NCBI RefSeq assembly: GCF_020400655.1
Contig: NZ_JAINRC010000017.1
Coordinates: forward strand, 1 to 64,000
Reading direction: 5' to 3'
DNA: 64,000 nt
Source: Streptomyces spinosus
Lineage (GTDB): Bacteria; Actinomycetota; Actinomycetes; Streptomycetales; Streptomycetaceae
Shown here piece by piece: positions 8,828 through 28,266 of this stretch. The notes under the pieces are model-generated. The model did not search any database. It worked only from the letters and a program-made list of their open reading frames with translations, and was not told where the DNA came from. Made by a program: the position numbers and the translations under genes. Numbering within the stretch: the first letter of the stretch is position 1; each line of letters opens with the position of its first letter.

Positions 8828-9877
8828 GTGCCGGTCATCACCGCGTCGCACGAATTCGATGTCAGCGACCTCTTCGTGAATCTTCAGCCGCTGTTCGGGC
8901 ACCGCCTGTTCCTGAAGATCGAGGGATTCAACTTCGCCGGATCCATCAAACTCAAGGCCGCCCGCGAGATGGTCGCCCAGGCGGAGGCCGCGGGCCGGCT
9001 CCGCGCGGGGTCCACCCTCGTGGAGTCCTCGTCCGGCAACATGGGCGTCGCACTCGCCCTGCTCGCGGCGAGCCGCGGCTACCGCTTCCTGTGCGTGACC
9101 GACACCCGCTGCAACGCGGTGACCCGGCGCACCATGGAGTCCCTCGGCGCCGAGGTTCACGTCGTCACCGAACCGCACGAGACCGAGGGGTTCCTCGGCG
9201 CGCGGATCCGCCACGTCAAGGCGCTGCTCGCCGCCGACGACTCCCGGGTGTGGCTGAACCAGTACCTCAGCCCCGGCAACTGGATGGCCCACTACCGCAC
9301 CACGGCCCCCGCCATCGCCCGCCAGTTCCCCGACCTGAACGTCCTGTTCGTCGGCGCCGGCACCACCGGCACCCTGATGGGCTGCGCCCGCTGGTTCCGG
9401 GAACGGCGGCCCTCGGTGCGGGTCGTGGCCGTGGACAGCATCGGCTCCGTCACCTTCGGCGGACCGGCCGGCACCCGGCACATCCCCGGCCTCGGCACCA
9501 GCGTGCGGCCGGCACTGCTCGACGACAGCCTGGTCGACGCCGTGGTGCACGTGCCGGAGGCGGCCACCGTGCGGACCTGCCGGACGCTGATGCGGCACGG
9601 CTTCCCGGTCGGCGGCTCCACCGGCACCGCCGTGACCGGCGCCCTGCGCTGGCTGGAGGAGCACTACGGCGACGGCGCCGGCGGGGTCCGCGAGCGGATC
9701 ACCGCGGTCACCATCTCGCCCGACCTGGGCGAGCGCTACATGGAGACCGTCTACCACGACGAGTGGGTGCGCGGCGCCTTCGGCCCCGGCCCGCTGACCG
9801 GGCCGGCGGCGGACCGGGCCGGCCGGGCCGGCACGGGCGAGGCGGCACCGGTCGCCGCGACCGCCTCCGCGGACTGA
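8828..9877 (+). CDS. sbnA: SbnA-like N-(2-amino-2-carboxyethyl)-glutamate synthase
   Basis: A PLP enzyme of the cysteine synthase fold (349 residues). SbnA condenses O-phospho-L-serine with L-glutamate to give ACEGA, the first step to L-2,3-diaminopropionate (Dap). The PLP lysine region reads FAGSIKLKAA, followed by the substrate loop ESSSGNMG and the phosphate-binding GAGTTGTLMG. The SbnA assignment rather than cysteine synthase rests on the SbnB homologue at 33135 and on two Dap-type A domains next door. GTG at 8828 is chosen because AGGAG (8818-8822) lies 5 nt upstream; an ATG at 8786 overlaps the promoter. It is the first gene of the operon that continues into the Dap-loading NRPS 45 bp downstream. 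Confidence 0.87.
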   Translation: MPVITASHEFDVSDLFVNLQPLFGHRLFLKIEGFNFAGSIKLKAAREMVAQAEAAGRLRAGSTLVESSSGNMGVALALLAASRGYRFLCVTDTRCNAVTRRTMESLGAEVHVVTEPHETEGFLGARIRHVKALLAADDSRVWLNQYLSPGNWMAHYRTTAPAIARQFPDLNVLFVGAGTTGTLMGCARWFRERRPSVRVVAVDSIGSVTFGGPAGTRHIPGLGTSVRPALLDDSLVDAVVHVPEAATVRTCRTLMRHGFPVGGSTGTAVTGALRWLEEHYGDGAGGVRERITAVTISPDLGERYMETVYHDEWVRGAFGPGPLTGPAADRAGRAGTGEAAPVAATASAD

Positions 9878-9922
9878 ACGGGCCGGGCGGGGCTGACTTC
9901 GACAATGACGGAGAGCAAAGCG

Positions 9923-12900
9923 ATGACGACAAACCGAGGCGCCGTCCTCCCGCTCACCGCGGCGCAGGCCGAGATCTGGTTCGACGAGCAGTTCGCCACC
10001 GGACCGCTCGGCTACAACATGGCCGACTACATCGACCTGCGCGGCCCGCTCGACACCGGGCTGCTGGAGCGGGCGCTGCACCGCCTGGGGCACGAGGCCG
10101 AAGGGCTGCGCGTGCAGTTCGTGGAGGAGGCGGGCGCCCCGGGCCAGATCATCCGGCCGCTCGCCCGGCTCCCGCTCAGGAAGATCGACTTCAGCGACGA
10201 GCCCGATCCGCTCGGCGCCGCCGGACGATGGATGCGCGCCGACCACGCCGACCCGCTCCGGATCACCGACTTCCCGCTGTTCCGGGGCGCGCTGCTCACC
10301 CTCGGCCCCGAGCACCACCTGCTCTACCTGTGCATGCACCACATCCTGGCCGACGGCTTCAGCCGCGCCCTGCTCTACCCGAAGCTCGCCGCCCTCTACA
10401 CGCGGCTGGCCGCCGGCGCGGACGACGCGGCCCTGGACGCCGACGCCATCCCCGCCTTCCACCGGCTGCTGGACGGCGAGCGCCGCTACCTGGAGTCCCA
10501 GCAGGTCGACCGCGACCGCGCCTACTGGACCGGCCGCCTCACCGGCTCCGGCGACGGCCCGGCGCCCGAACTCGTCTCGCTCTCCGACCGCGACCCCGCC
10601 CCCGGCCGCGGCGCCCTGCGCCACACCACCCGGCTCAGCCCCGAGGCCACCGGGGCACTGCGGGACCTGGCCCGGACCGGCAAGGTCACCCTGCCCGTCC
10701 TCATGGTCGGTGCCATGGCCGCCTACACCCAGCGGGTCACCGGGGCCGCCGAACCGCTGCTCACCCTCCCGGTCACCGGCCGCATCGGCGCCGTCGCCCG
10801 CGAGATCCCCGGCATGCTCGCCAACTACCTGCCGCTCGCCGTGCGCGTCCGCCCCGAACTGACGGCCCCGCAGCTGCTGCGACGGGCCTGGAGCGAGGTC
10901 TCCGGCGCCCTGAAGCACCAGCGGTACCGCGGTGACCGCATCCGCCGCGACATCGGCCTGCGCACCGACGACCGGCGTGTCTTCGGCCCCTTCATCAACG
11001 TCCTCGACCAGGACCCGGCACTGGCCTTCGGCGACTGCCCGGGGACGGTCGTCAACCTGTCCACCGGCATCGTCAACGACCTCATCGTCACCGTCCTCAA
11101 CACCGCCGACGGCACGATGGAGATCCACCTCGACGGCAACCCGGAGCTGTACACGGACGACGAACTCGCCGCCCACCTGGCCCGGTTCGAGGCGTTCCTG
11201 GCCGACCTCGCCGCGCTCCCGGCCGACCGGCCCCTCGCCCGCGTCGGCCTGCGCGCGCCCGGTGAGCCGGTCGGTCTGCTGGGCACCTGGGACCCGGAGG
11301 CCGGGAGCGCCGGGTACGAGGGCCTGGTCGAGCGGGTGCGCGCGGTGGCGGCCCGCACCCCGGACGCGGTCGCCGTCACCGACGGCACGGGCAGCGTCAC
11401 CTACCGGGAGCTGCTGACCCGGGCCGCCGGTGTCGCCGCCCGGCTGACCACCGCCGGGTTCCGCCCCGGCTCGGTCACGGCGATGCTCGCCGACCCCGGG
11501 GTGCCGTTCGTGGCCGGTGTGCTCGGCGTACTCGCCGCCGGCGGGGCGTATCTCCCGCTGGACCCGGCCGCCCCGGCGGCCCGCAACGCGTCCCTGCTCG
11601 CCGACAGCGGCGCCCGCCACCTCCTCACCGGCGGCGCGTACGACGCCCCGGACCACCCCGGTCTGACCGCCCTGCCGCTCACCGACCCCTCCGACACCAC
11701 CCGCACCACCGAACTCCCCGCCCTCGGCGGGGGGCTGGACCTGGCGTACGTGATGTTCACGTCGGGGTCGACGGGTCGTCCGAAGGGGGCGATGGTGCAG
11801 CGTTCGGGGATGGTGAACCACCTGTGGGCGAAGGTCGGGGATCTGGAGTTGGTGGCGGGGGAGTCGGTGGTGCAGAACGCGCCGCTGACGTTCGATGTGT
11901 CGGTGTGGCAGATGCTGGCTCCGCTGCTGGTGGGCGGGACGGTGCGGGTGGCGGGGGAGCTGGCTGCGGATCCGTCGGGGCTGTTCGGCATGGTCGCTCG
12001 GGAGCGGGTGGCGGTGCTGGAGGTGGTGCCGTCGTTGCTGCGGGCGGCGTTGGACGCGTGGGACGTTGAGGGGGCCGCTCCAGGGTTGCCGGAGTTGCGG
12101 TGGCTGATGGTGACGGGGGAGGCGTTGCCGGCGGATCTGTGCCGGCGGTGGCACGAGCGGTATCCGCATGTGCCGTTGATGAACGCGTACGGGCCGACCG
12201 AGTGCTCGGATGATGTGACGCATGCGGTGATCCGGGCCGGTGATCCGCTGGGGGCCCGGGTGCCGATCGGGTCGGCGGTCCGCAACACGTGTCTGTATGT
12301 GCTGTCGGACGAGTTGCAGCCGGTGCCGGTGGGTGTGCCGGGTGAGTTGTACGTCGGCGGGTCCGGCGTCGGCCGGGGATATCTCGATGACCCCGCCCGC
12401 ACGGCCGGGACCTTCGTGGCCGATCCGTTCGGGCCTGTGGGTGCGCGGATGTACCGCACGGGGGACCGGGTGGTGCAGCGTTCCGACGGTCGGCTGGAGT
12501 TCATCGAGCGGCGTGATCATCAGGTCAAGATCCGGGGCCGTCGGGTGGAGACGGGGGAGATCGAGTCGGTCATCCGTTCGCTGGAGGGTGTGACGGACGC
12601 GGCGGTGGCCGTGCTGCCCGACGCCTCCGGCAACCCGCGCCTGGTCGGCTACCTCACCGGACCCGGTGTGGACGCGGCCCGGGTCCGTGCCGAGCTGGCC
12701 CAGTTGCTTCCCGCCTACATGATCCCGGCCTCGTGGCTGGTGCTGGAGGCGCTGCCGCTGACGGCCAACGGCAAGCTGGACCGCAAGGCGCTGCCCCGGC
12801 CGGCTCTGTCCGGGCAGGAGGCCAAGCGCGCCGCGGGCAGCGACCGTGAACGGGTCCTGGCGGAGATCTTCGCCGACGTCCTCGGAGTCGGCGAGGTCGG

Positions 12901-15900
12901 TGTGGACGAGGACTTCTTCGCGCTCGGCGGCGACAGCATCCGCTCCATCCAGCTCGTCAGCCGGGCCCGCGCCGCCGGCCTCGCCCTGACCACCCGCGAC
13001 GTCTTCGAGCACAAGTCGGTCACCGCCCTCGCCCGGGCAGCCGGCAGCCTCGAAGCGCGCCCCGGGGCCCGCGAGGACGACGGGGTCGGGCCGTACGAGC
13101 TCACCCCGATCATGGCCCAGCTGCACGAGGAGACCGGCACGCTGGCCGGGCCGGTGGTCAAGTACAGCCAGCACGTCGTCGTCGGCGTGCCCGCCGGGCT
13201 CGACGCCGGACTGCTCGACGCCGCCCTGCACGCCGTGGTCGACCACCACGACGCCCTGCGCACCCGGGCCACCGAACCGGCCCCCGGACTGTGGCACATG
13301 GAGGTCCTCGCCCCCGGAGCCACAGCCGGTGTGCCGCTGGTCGCCGTCGCCGAACCGGACGGCAAGGACGACCCGGCCCGCGCCGAGCGGCAGGCCGCCG
13401 CCGCCCGCGCCCGCCTCGAACCGGCCCGCGCGGTCATGATCCAGGCCGTGCTGCTCGCCGCCCCGCCCGGCGCGGACACCGCCCGCCTGGTGCTGTGCGC
13501 CCACCACCTCGTCGTGGACGGCGTGTCCTGGCGCGTGCTGCTGCCCGACCTGGAGGCCGCCTACCGCGCCCTCGCCGAGGGCCGCGCCCCGGCGCTCGAC
13601 CCGGTCGGCACCTCCTACCGCGCCTGGTCCGCGTTCCTCGCCGGGCAGGCCCGCACCCAGGTGCGCGGCACCGAACTCGCCGTCTGGCAGCGGCAGCTGG
13701 AGGGACCCGATCCGCTGGTCGGCACCCGCCGCGCGGACCCCGCCCGGGACGTGTACGGCACGATGCGCACCCTGCGGCTGGAGCTGGGCCCCGCGGCGAC
13801 CGCGCCGCTGCTCACCGAGGTGCCCGCGGCCTTCCACGCCGAGATCAACGACGTCCTGCTCACCGGGCTCGCCCTCGCCGTCGCGGACTGGCGCCGCCGG
13901 CACGGCCACGCCCACCACGCGCAGACCCTGATCGAGCTGGAGGGACACGGCCGGGAGCAGCTCCGCGACGACCTGGACCTGTCCCGCACGGTCGGCTGGT
14001 TCACCAGCGCCTTCCCGGTCCGCCTGGACGTCGGCACCGTCGACTGGTCCGAGCTGTGGCAGGGCGGCCCCGCGCTGGGCGCCGTCCTGAAGCGGATCAA
14101 GGAGCAGCTGCACGCCCTGCCCGACCGGGGCGTCGGCTTCGGCCTGCTGCGCTACCTCAACCCGCACGCCGCCCGCGTCCTCGCCCGCCACCCGCGGCCC
14201 CAGATCGGCTTCAACTACATGGGCCGCTTCGACGCCCGCGAGGACCGGCCGTGGCAGCCCGCCGGCGGTGACGGGGTCGTCGGCACCGGCGCCCACCCGG
14301 GCATGCCGCTGCCGCACCTGATCGACGTCACCCCGGCGACCGAGGACCGCCCCGACGGACCCCACCTGATCGCCAACTGGGCGTGGGCCGGGAACGCGGT
14401 GGCCGAGGACGACGTGCGCGACCTCGCCGGCACCTGGTTCCGGGCGCTGGAACTGCTCGGCCGGCACGCCCCGGCCACCGGCGGCCGCACCCCGTCCGAC
14501 CTGCCGCTGGTCGACCTGACCCAGCAGGAGATCGAGGCGTACGAGGCCGAACTCGCCGACACCGGCGCCGCCCTGGCCGACGTACTGCCCATCACCCCGC
14601 TCCAGCAGGGCATGCTCTTCCACGCCGACTACGACACGGCGACCGCCGACGGCACCGACGTCTACACCCTCCAGATCGTCGCCGAGATCGAGGGCGACCT
14701 CGACCCGGCCGCACTGCGCGCCGCCGGCCAGGCCGTCCTGGACCGGCACCCCAATCTGCGCGCGTCCTTCCGGGCCCGTCCCGCCGGCGCCCCCGTGCAG
14801 CTGATCCCGGCCCGCGCGGAACTCCCCTGGCAGGAGATCGACCTGCGCGACCTGCCGGAACCCGAGCGCGGCGCCGAACTGGAGCGGATCACCGCCGCCG
14901 AACGCGGCCACCGCTTCGACCTGGAGCGCCCGCCGCTGCTGCGGTTCACGCTCGTCACCCACGGCGAGGGCCGGCACCGCTTCCTGTGGACCAGCCACCA
15001 CATCCTGGTCGACGGCTGGTCGATGCCGCTGCTCGTCCGGGAGCTGTTCACGCTCGGGCGGCCCGGCACCGACGACACCGCGCCGCCCGCCCCCGTCCCC
15101 TACCGCTCCTACCTCCAGTGGCTGAACCGGCAGGACCGTGAGGCCGCCCGCGCCGCCTGGCGCGCGGCACTCGCCGGCCTCGACGGGCCGACCCTGCTCG
15201 TGGACGCGGGCGCCGACCGGGCCCCGGTGCTCCCCGAGTCGCTGCGCCTCGACCTCCCGCGCGACCTGACCCAGGCCCTCACCGCCTGGGCCCGCGCCCG
15301 CGGACTGACCCTCAACACCGTACTCCAGGGCTGCTGGGCGCTGCTGCTCGGCCGGCTCACCGGCCGCCAGGACGTCGTCTTCGGCGCCGTCACCTCCGGG
15401 CGGCCCGCCGAGGTCCCCGACGTCGAGTCGATGGTCGGCATGTTCCTCACCACCGTGCCCGTGCGGGCCCGGCTGCACCCCGGCACCCGTCTCGCCGAGC
15501 TGCTGCGCACCATCCAGCGGCAGCAGACCGCGCTGCTGCCGCACGAGCACCTGGGCCTCGCCGAGATCCACAAGGCGGCGGGCCTGTCCGGCGAGGTCTT
15601 CGACACCGTCGTCCTCTTCGAGAACTTCCCGCTCGACGCGGCCGGACCGGCAACCGGCGGCGACGGCCCCCGCGTGGTGCGCACCGAGGCCCTGGACGCC
15701 CGCCACCACCCGCTCAGCATGGCGGTGTTCCCCGGCGACACCCTGACCCTGCGCTTCGACTACGCGCCCGACCTGTTCACCGGCGCCGACGTCGACCGCA
15801 TCGCCGTCATGGTCCGGCACCTGCTGCACACCGTGGCCGCCGGCGGCGACCTGCCGCTCGCGCGCATCGACATCACCGCCCCGGCCACCCTGGGCGGACC

Positions 15901-17802
15901 CGGGCAGCCCGGCGAACTCGGCGGACTGCTCGGCTCCTGGGACCCCGGCCTGCCCGAGGAGAGCCTCGGCGTCGTGGAACGCGTCCGGGCCGTCGCGGCC
16001 CGGGTGCCCGACGCCGTCGCCGTGGCCGACGGCACGGACGGCGTCGGCTACGGCGACCTCGTGGAGCGCGCCGGCGGCCTGTCGGCGCTGCTGACCGAGG
16101 CCGGCGCCGGCGTCGGCTCCGTGGTGGCGATGCTCGCCGACCCCGGAGTGCCGTTCGTGACGGGCGTCCTCGGCGTCCTGGGTGCGGGCGGGGCGTATCT
16201 GCCGCTGGACCCGGCCGCCCCGGCGGCCCGCAACGCGTCCCTGCTCGCCGACGGCGGCGCCCGCCACCTGCTCACCGGGCGCGCGTACGCGGCACAGGCC
16301 CGCGAACTCGCCGGTGACGTCCCCGTCCTGGTCCTGGAGGACTCCCTGGACGACCGCGCCCTGCCGCCCGCGCTGGGCGGTGGGCTGGACCTGGCGTACG
16401 TGATGTTCACGTCGGGGTCGACGGGTCGTCCGAAGGGGGCGATGGTGCAGCGTTCGGGGATGGTGAACCACCTGTGGGCGAAGGTCGGGGATCTGGAGTT
16501 GGTGGCGGGGGAGTCGGTGGTGCAGAACGCGCCGCTGACGTTCGATGTGTCGGTGTGGCAGATGCTGGCTCCGCTGCTGGTGGGCGGGACGGTGCGGGTG
16601 GCGGGGGAGTTGGCTGCGGATCCGTCGGGGCTGTTCGGCTTGGTTGCTCGGGAGCGGGTGGCGGTGCTGGAGGTGGTGCCGTCGTTGCTGCGGGCGGCGT
16701 TGGACGCGTGGGACGTCGAGGGGGCCGCTCCAGGGTTGCCGGAGTTGCGGTGGCTGATGGTGACGGGGGAGGCGTTGCCGGCGGATCTGTGCCGGCGGTG
16801 GCACGAGCGGTATCCGCATGTGCCGTTGATGAACGCGTACGGGCCGACCGAGTGCTCGGATGATGTGACGCATGCGGTGATCCGGGCCGGTGATCCGCTG
16901 GGGGCCCGGGTGCCGATCGGGTCGGCGGTCCGCAACACGTGTCTGTATGTGCTGTCGGACGAGTTGCAGCCGGTGCCGGTGGGTGTGCCGGGTGAGTTGT
17001 ACGTCGGCGGGTCCGGCGTCGGCCGGGGGTACCTGGACGACCCGGCGCGTACGGCGGGGACGTTCGTGGCGGACCCGTTCGGCGCGGCCGGGACACGGAT
17101 GTACCGCACGGGGGACCGGGTGGTGCAGCGGGCGGACGGTCAGCTGGAGTTCATCGAGCGGCGTGATCATCAGGTCAAGATCCGGGGCCGTCGGGTGGAG
17201 ACGGGGGAGATCGAGTCGGTCATCCGTTCGCTGGAGGGTGTGACGGACGCGGCGGTGGCCGTGCTGCCCGACGCCTCCGGCAACCCGCGCCTGGTCGGCT
17301 ACCTCACCGGACCCGGCGTCGACCCCGGTGAAGTGCGCTCGGAACTCGTCCGGCTGCTCCCCTCGTACATGATCCCGGCCTCATGGCTGGTGCTGGAGGC
17401 GCTGCCGCTGACGGCCAACGGCAAGCTGGACCGCAAGGCGCTGCCCCGGCCGGCCCTGCCCGGGCAGGAGGCCAAGCGGGCCGCGGGCAGCGACCGTGAA
17501 CGGGTCCTGGCGGAGATCTTCGCCGACGTCCTCGGGGTCGGTGAGGTCGGTGTGGACGAGGACTTCTTCGCGCTCGGCGGCGACAGCATCCGCTCCATCC
17601 AGCTCGTCAGCCGGGCCCGCGCCGCCGGACTCGCCCTGACCACCCGCGACGTCTTCGAACGGCGCACGGTCGCCGACCTCGCCCGGGCCGCCACCGAGAC
17701 GCCCGCCGAAGACAGCCCCGCGCCGGAGCCCGCCGACGCGCTCATCACCCTGTCCGCCGAAGAACTCGCCGATCTCGAACTCGAGTTGAGTGAGGACCTG
17801 AC

Positions 17803-17806
<4 letters not shown>
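9923..17806 (+). CDS. two-module NRPS, C-A(Dap)-T-E-C-A(Dap)-T
   Basis: About 2,627 residues. Approximate order: C (HHILADG near 140), A (TSGSTGRPKG near 613), T (GGDSIRS near 1002), epimerase (HHLVVDGVSW near 1194, EGHGRE near 1340), C (HHILVDGWS near 1692), A (near 2163), T (near 2552) and an acidic tail ending in ELELSEDLT. Both A domains read DVWEMTADDK by my alignment to GrsA, a pattern I associate with diaminobutyrate/diaminopropionate. With sbnA and sbnB present, Dap is the best guess. The first C domain resembles EntF-type domains that take an acyl group from a separate carrier, so acylation from the cluster ACP is plausible. There is no TE; the chain passes to another protein. ATG at 9923 has GGAGAG 7 nt upstream; ATG at 9905 is an alternative. 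The two A domains share near-identical DNA. Confidence 0.93.
11732..12666 (+). repeat. A-domain tract, copy 1 (pairs with 16382-17316)
   Basis: This 935-bp stretch of the first A domain matches 16382-17316 at an offset of 4,650 bp. The match is nearly perfect for the first ~645 bp, then broken, then identical again. It covers the core from TSGSTGRPKG through the substrate pocket to the C-terminal subdomain. Third positions here favour G and T, unlike the C-rich flanks. Confidence 0.9.
16382..17316 (+). repeat. A-domain tract, copy 2 (pairs with 11732-12666)
   Basis: Second copy of the near-identical A-domain tract. Only scattered differences occur in the first ~645 bp (for example gagctg/gagttg and gttgag/gtcgag). 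It ends where the two A domains become merely similar. Gene conversion or a recent cassette duplication is the simplest explanation. Confidence 0.9.
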
Positions 17807-25257
<7,451 letters not shown>

Positions 25258-25314
25258 CCCGGACTCACACCACCCACCGACCGTCCACCACCGTCCGAGA
25301 ACTGGAGACCCGCC

Positions 25315-25521
25315 ATGGCCAATCCCTTCGACAACGAAGACGGCACCTTCCTCGTCCTCGTCAACGACGAGGGACAGCACTCCCTGTGGCCGTCCTTCGC
25401 CGCCGTGCCCGACGGGTGGCGCGTGGCCCTCGACGCCACCGACCGCGCCTCCGCCGTCGCCTACGTGGAGAGCAACTGGACCGACCTGCGCCCGCTGAGC
25501 CTCCAGCGGCAGGCGGGCTGA
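25315..25521 (+). CDS. MbtH-like protein
   Basis: A 68-residue MbtH-family protein with the signature NDEGQHSLWPSF, then VPDGW, and ESNWTDLRP near the end. These small proteins bind and stabilise NRPS A domains and often are needed for adenylation. It follows the last plus-strand NRPS by 57 bp and precedes the ABC transporter by 2 bp, so it belongs to the same operon. GGAG lies about 9 nt before the ATG. It may serve all six A domains of the cluster, including those of the minus-strand NRPS. Confidence 0.95.
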   Translation: MANPFDNEDGTFLVLVNDEGQHSLWPSFAAVPDGWRVALDATDRASAVAYVESNWTDLRPLSLQRQAG

Positions 25522-25523
25522 CC

Positions 25524-26983
<1,460 letters not shown>

Positions 26984-26987
<4 letters not shown>

Positions 26988-27841
26988 CGGCCACGGCCAC
27001 CCCTGCCACCCCTCCGGCCGCCCCGCCCCGGCCGGCGGCCGGATCCGTGCGGGGGCACCTCGGTGACACGCTCGCCCTGGCCGGCCGTCACCTGACGCAT
27101 CTGCGGCGCTCACCGGGCCGGCTGGTGCTGGTCACCATGAACCCGCTGGTGATGCTGATCGCCGTCGGCTACCTGTTCCGCGGCTCCATGCACATCCCGG
27201 GCGGCGTGGCCTACGAGGACTTCATCATGGCCGGCATCGCCATCCAGGTCGGTCTGACCGGCGTCGGCCCCACCGCCATAGGCGTCGCCCTGGACCTGCG
27301 GCACGGACTGGTCGACCGGTTCCGCTCGCTGCCGGTCTCCCCGTCCTCCGTGCTGCTCGGCCGCACCCTGTCCGACCTGGCCGTCGGCGCGGTCAGCCTG
27401 GCCGCGGTCAGCCTCGTCGGCCTGGGCGTCGGCTGGCGCCCGCACGAGGGCCCGCTGCGCACCGCCGCCGGCTTCGGGGTGCTGCTCGCCTTCGTCTACG
27501 TGATGACCTGGGTCGGCATCCTGCTCGGCACCACCCAGCGCAACGTCGAGGCCATCGACGGCACCGGCGCTCTGGTGCTGGTCATCCTCAGCTTCCTGTC
27601 CAACGCCTACGTCCCCGTCAGCGGCCTGCCCGGCTGGCTGCGCCCGGTCGCCGAGTGGAACCCCGTCACGTCGGTCGTCACGACCTGCCGGCGGCTGTGG
27701 GGCAACGACCCGGGCGTGGCGGCCTCCGGCGGCTTCCCCGCCCACCACCCGGGTCTGGTGACCGCCGTGACGCTCACGGCACTGCTGCTCGCCGCCGTGT
27801 GGGGCGGCGTCCGCGGGTTCCGGCGCGCGGGCGGCCACTGA
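26984..27841 (+). CDS. DrrB-like ABC-2 exporter permease
   Basis: A 285-residue integral membrane protein of the ABC-2 type. A Pro/Ala-rich cytoplasmic start is followed by about six membrane segments, with the conserved cytoplasmic loop DLRHGLVDRFRSLPVS and the VSGLPGWLRPVAEWNP stretch typical of DrrB/daunorubicin-type exporters. The GTG start overlaps the ATPase stop. It closes the sbnA-NRPS operon; the next genes have their own SARP-type promoter. Confidence 0.92.
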
Positions 27842-27846
27842 ACGCC

Positions 27847-27900
27847 GTCAGCGGTCCGTCAGTTGCCGGTCACTGGACAGTCATCGCCGCTGACTAGGTT
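27847..27900 (+). promoter_or_regulatory. SARP box and -10 for the ACP/KS operon
   Basis: GTCAG (27847), GTCAG (27858), GTCAC (27869) and GTCAT (27880) form four direct repeats spaced exactly 11 bp. Eight bp after the last heptamer is TAGGTT (27895-27900), an excellent match to the position of the -10 in SARP-activated promoters. It begins 6 bp after the permease stop and drives the ACP gene at 28015. Confidence 0.85.
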
Positions 27901-28014
27901 TTTGCCGAGCCTCATCGCTGCCGATTTCCCGCAGCTTTCCCGCTCTTTTCGCATTCTCCTCGCAGGCCTTCCGCGACACCACCCACCGGCCATCCGAAAA
28001 CGGAGGAACGAGCC

Positions 28015-28266
28015 ATGACGACGGCCGCTCCCGAGCGCCTCACCCGTATCCGGGAAATCATCGCCGAGAACATCGACGTGGACCTGGAGCGCCTTTCCGA
28101 CACGGCGCTCTTCATCGACGAACTGGGCGCGGACTCACTGAAGCTGATCGATGTCCTCAGCGCGCTGGAAATGGAGTACTCCATCGTCATCGACATGAAC
28201 GAGCTGCCGAAGATGGTCAACGTGGAGGCCACCTACCGGGTGGCCGCCACGGCCGCCGGCTGGTGA
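28015..28266 (+). CDS. acyl carrier protein of a type II PKS
   Basis: An 83-residue ACP. LGADSLKLIDVL holds the serine that carries phosphopantetheine. A clear GGAGG-like site precedes the ATG. It heads a six-gene, tightly overlapping operon (ACP, KS, CLF, ketoreductase, FAD enzyme, sbnB). The chain built on it is probably handed to the first C domain of the 9923 NRPS. No acyltransferase gene is seen here, so malonyl loading presumably uses the housekeeping FabD. Confidence 0.93.
   Translation: MTTAAPERLTRIREIIAENIDVDLERLSDTALFIDELGADSLKLIDVLSALEMEYSIVIDMNELPKMVNVEATYRVAATAAGW

Noticed and set aside
8756..17170. 2,804-residue minus-strand open frame
   Set aside because: It runs antisense to sbnA and an NRPS with clear motifs, and shows only repetitive His/Arg/Gly composition.
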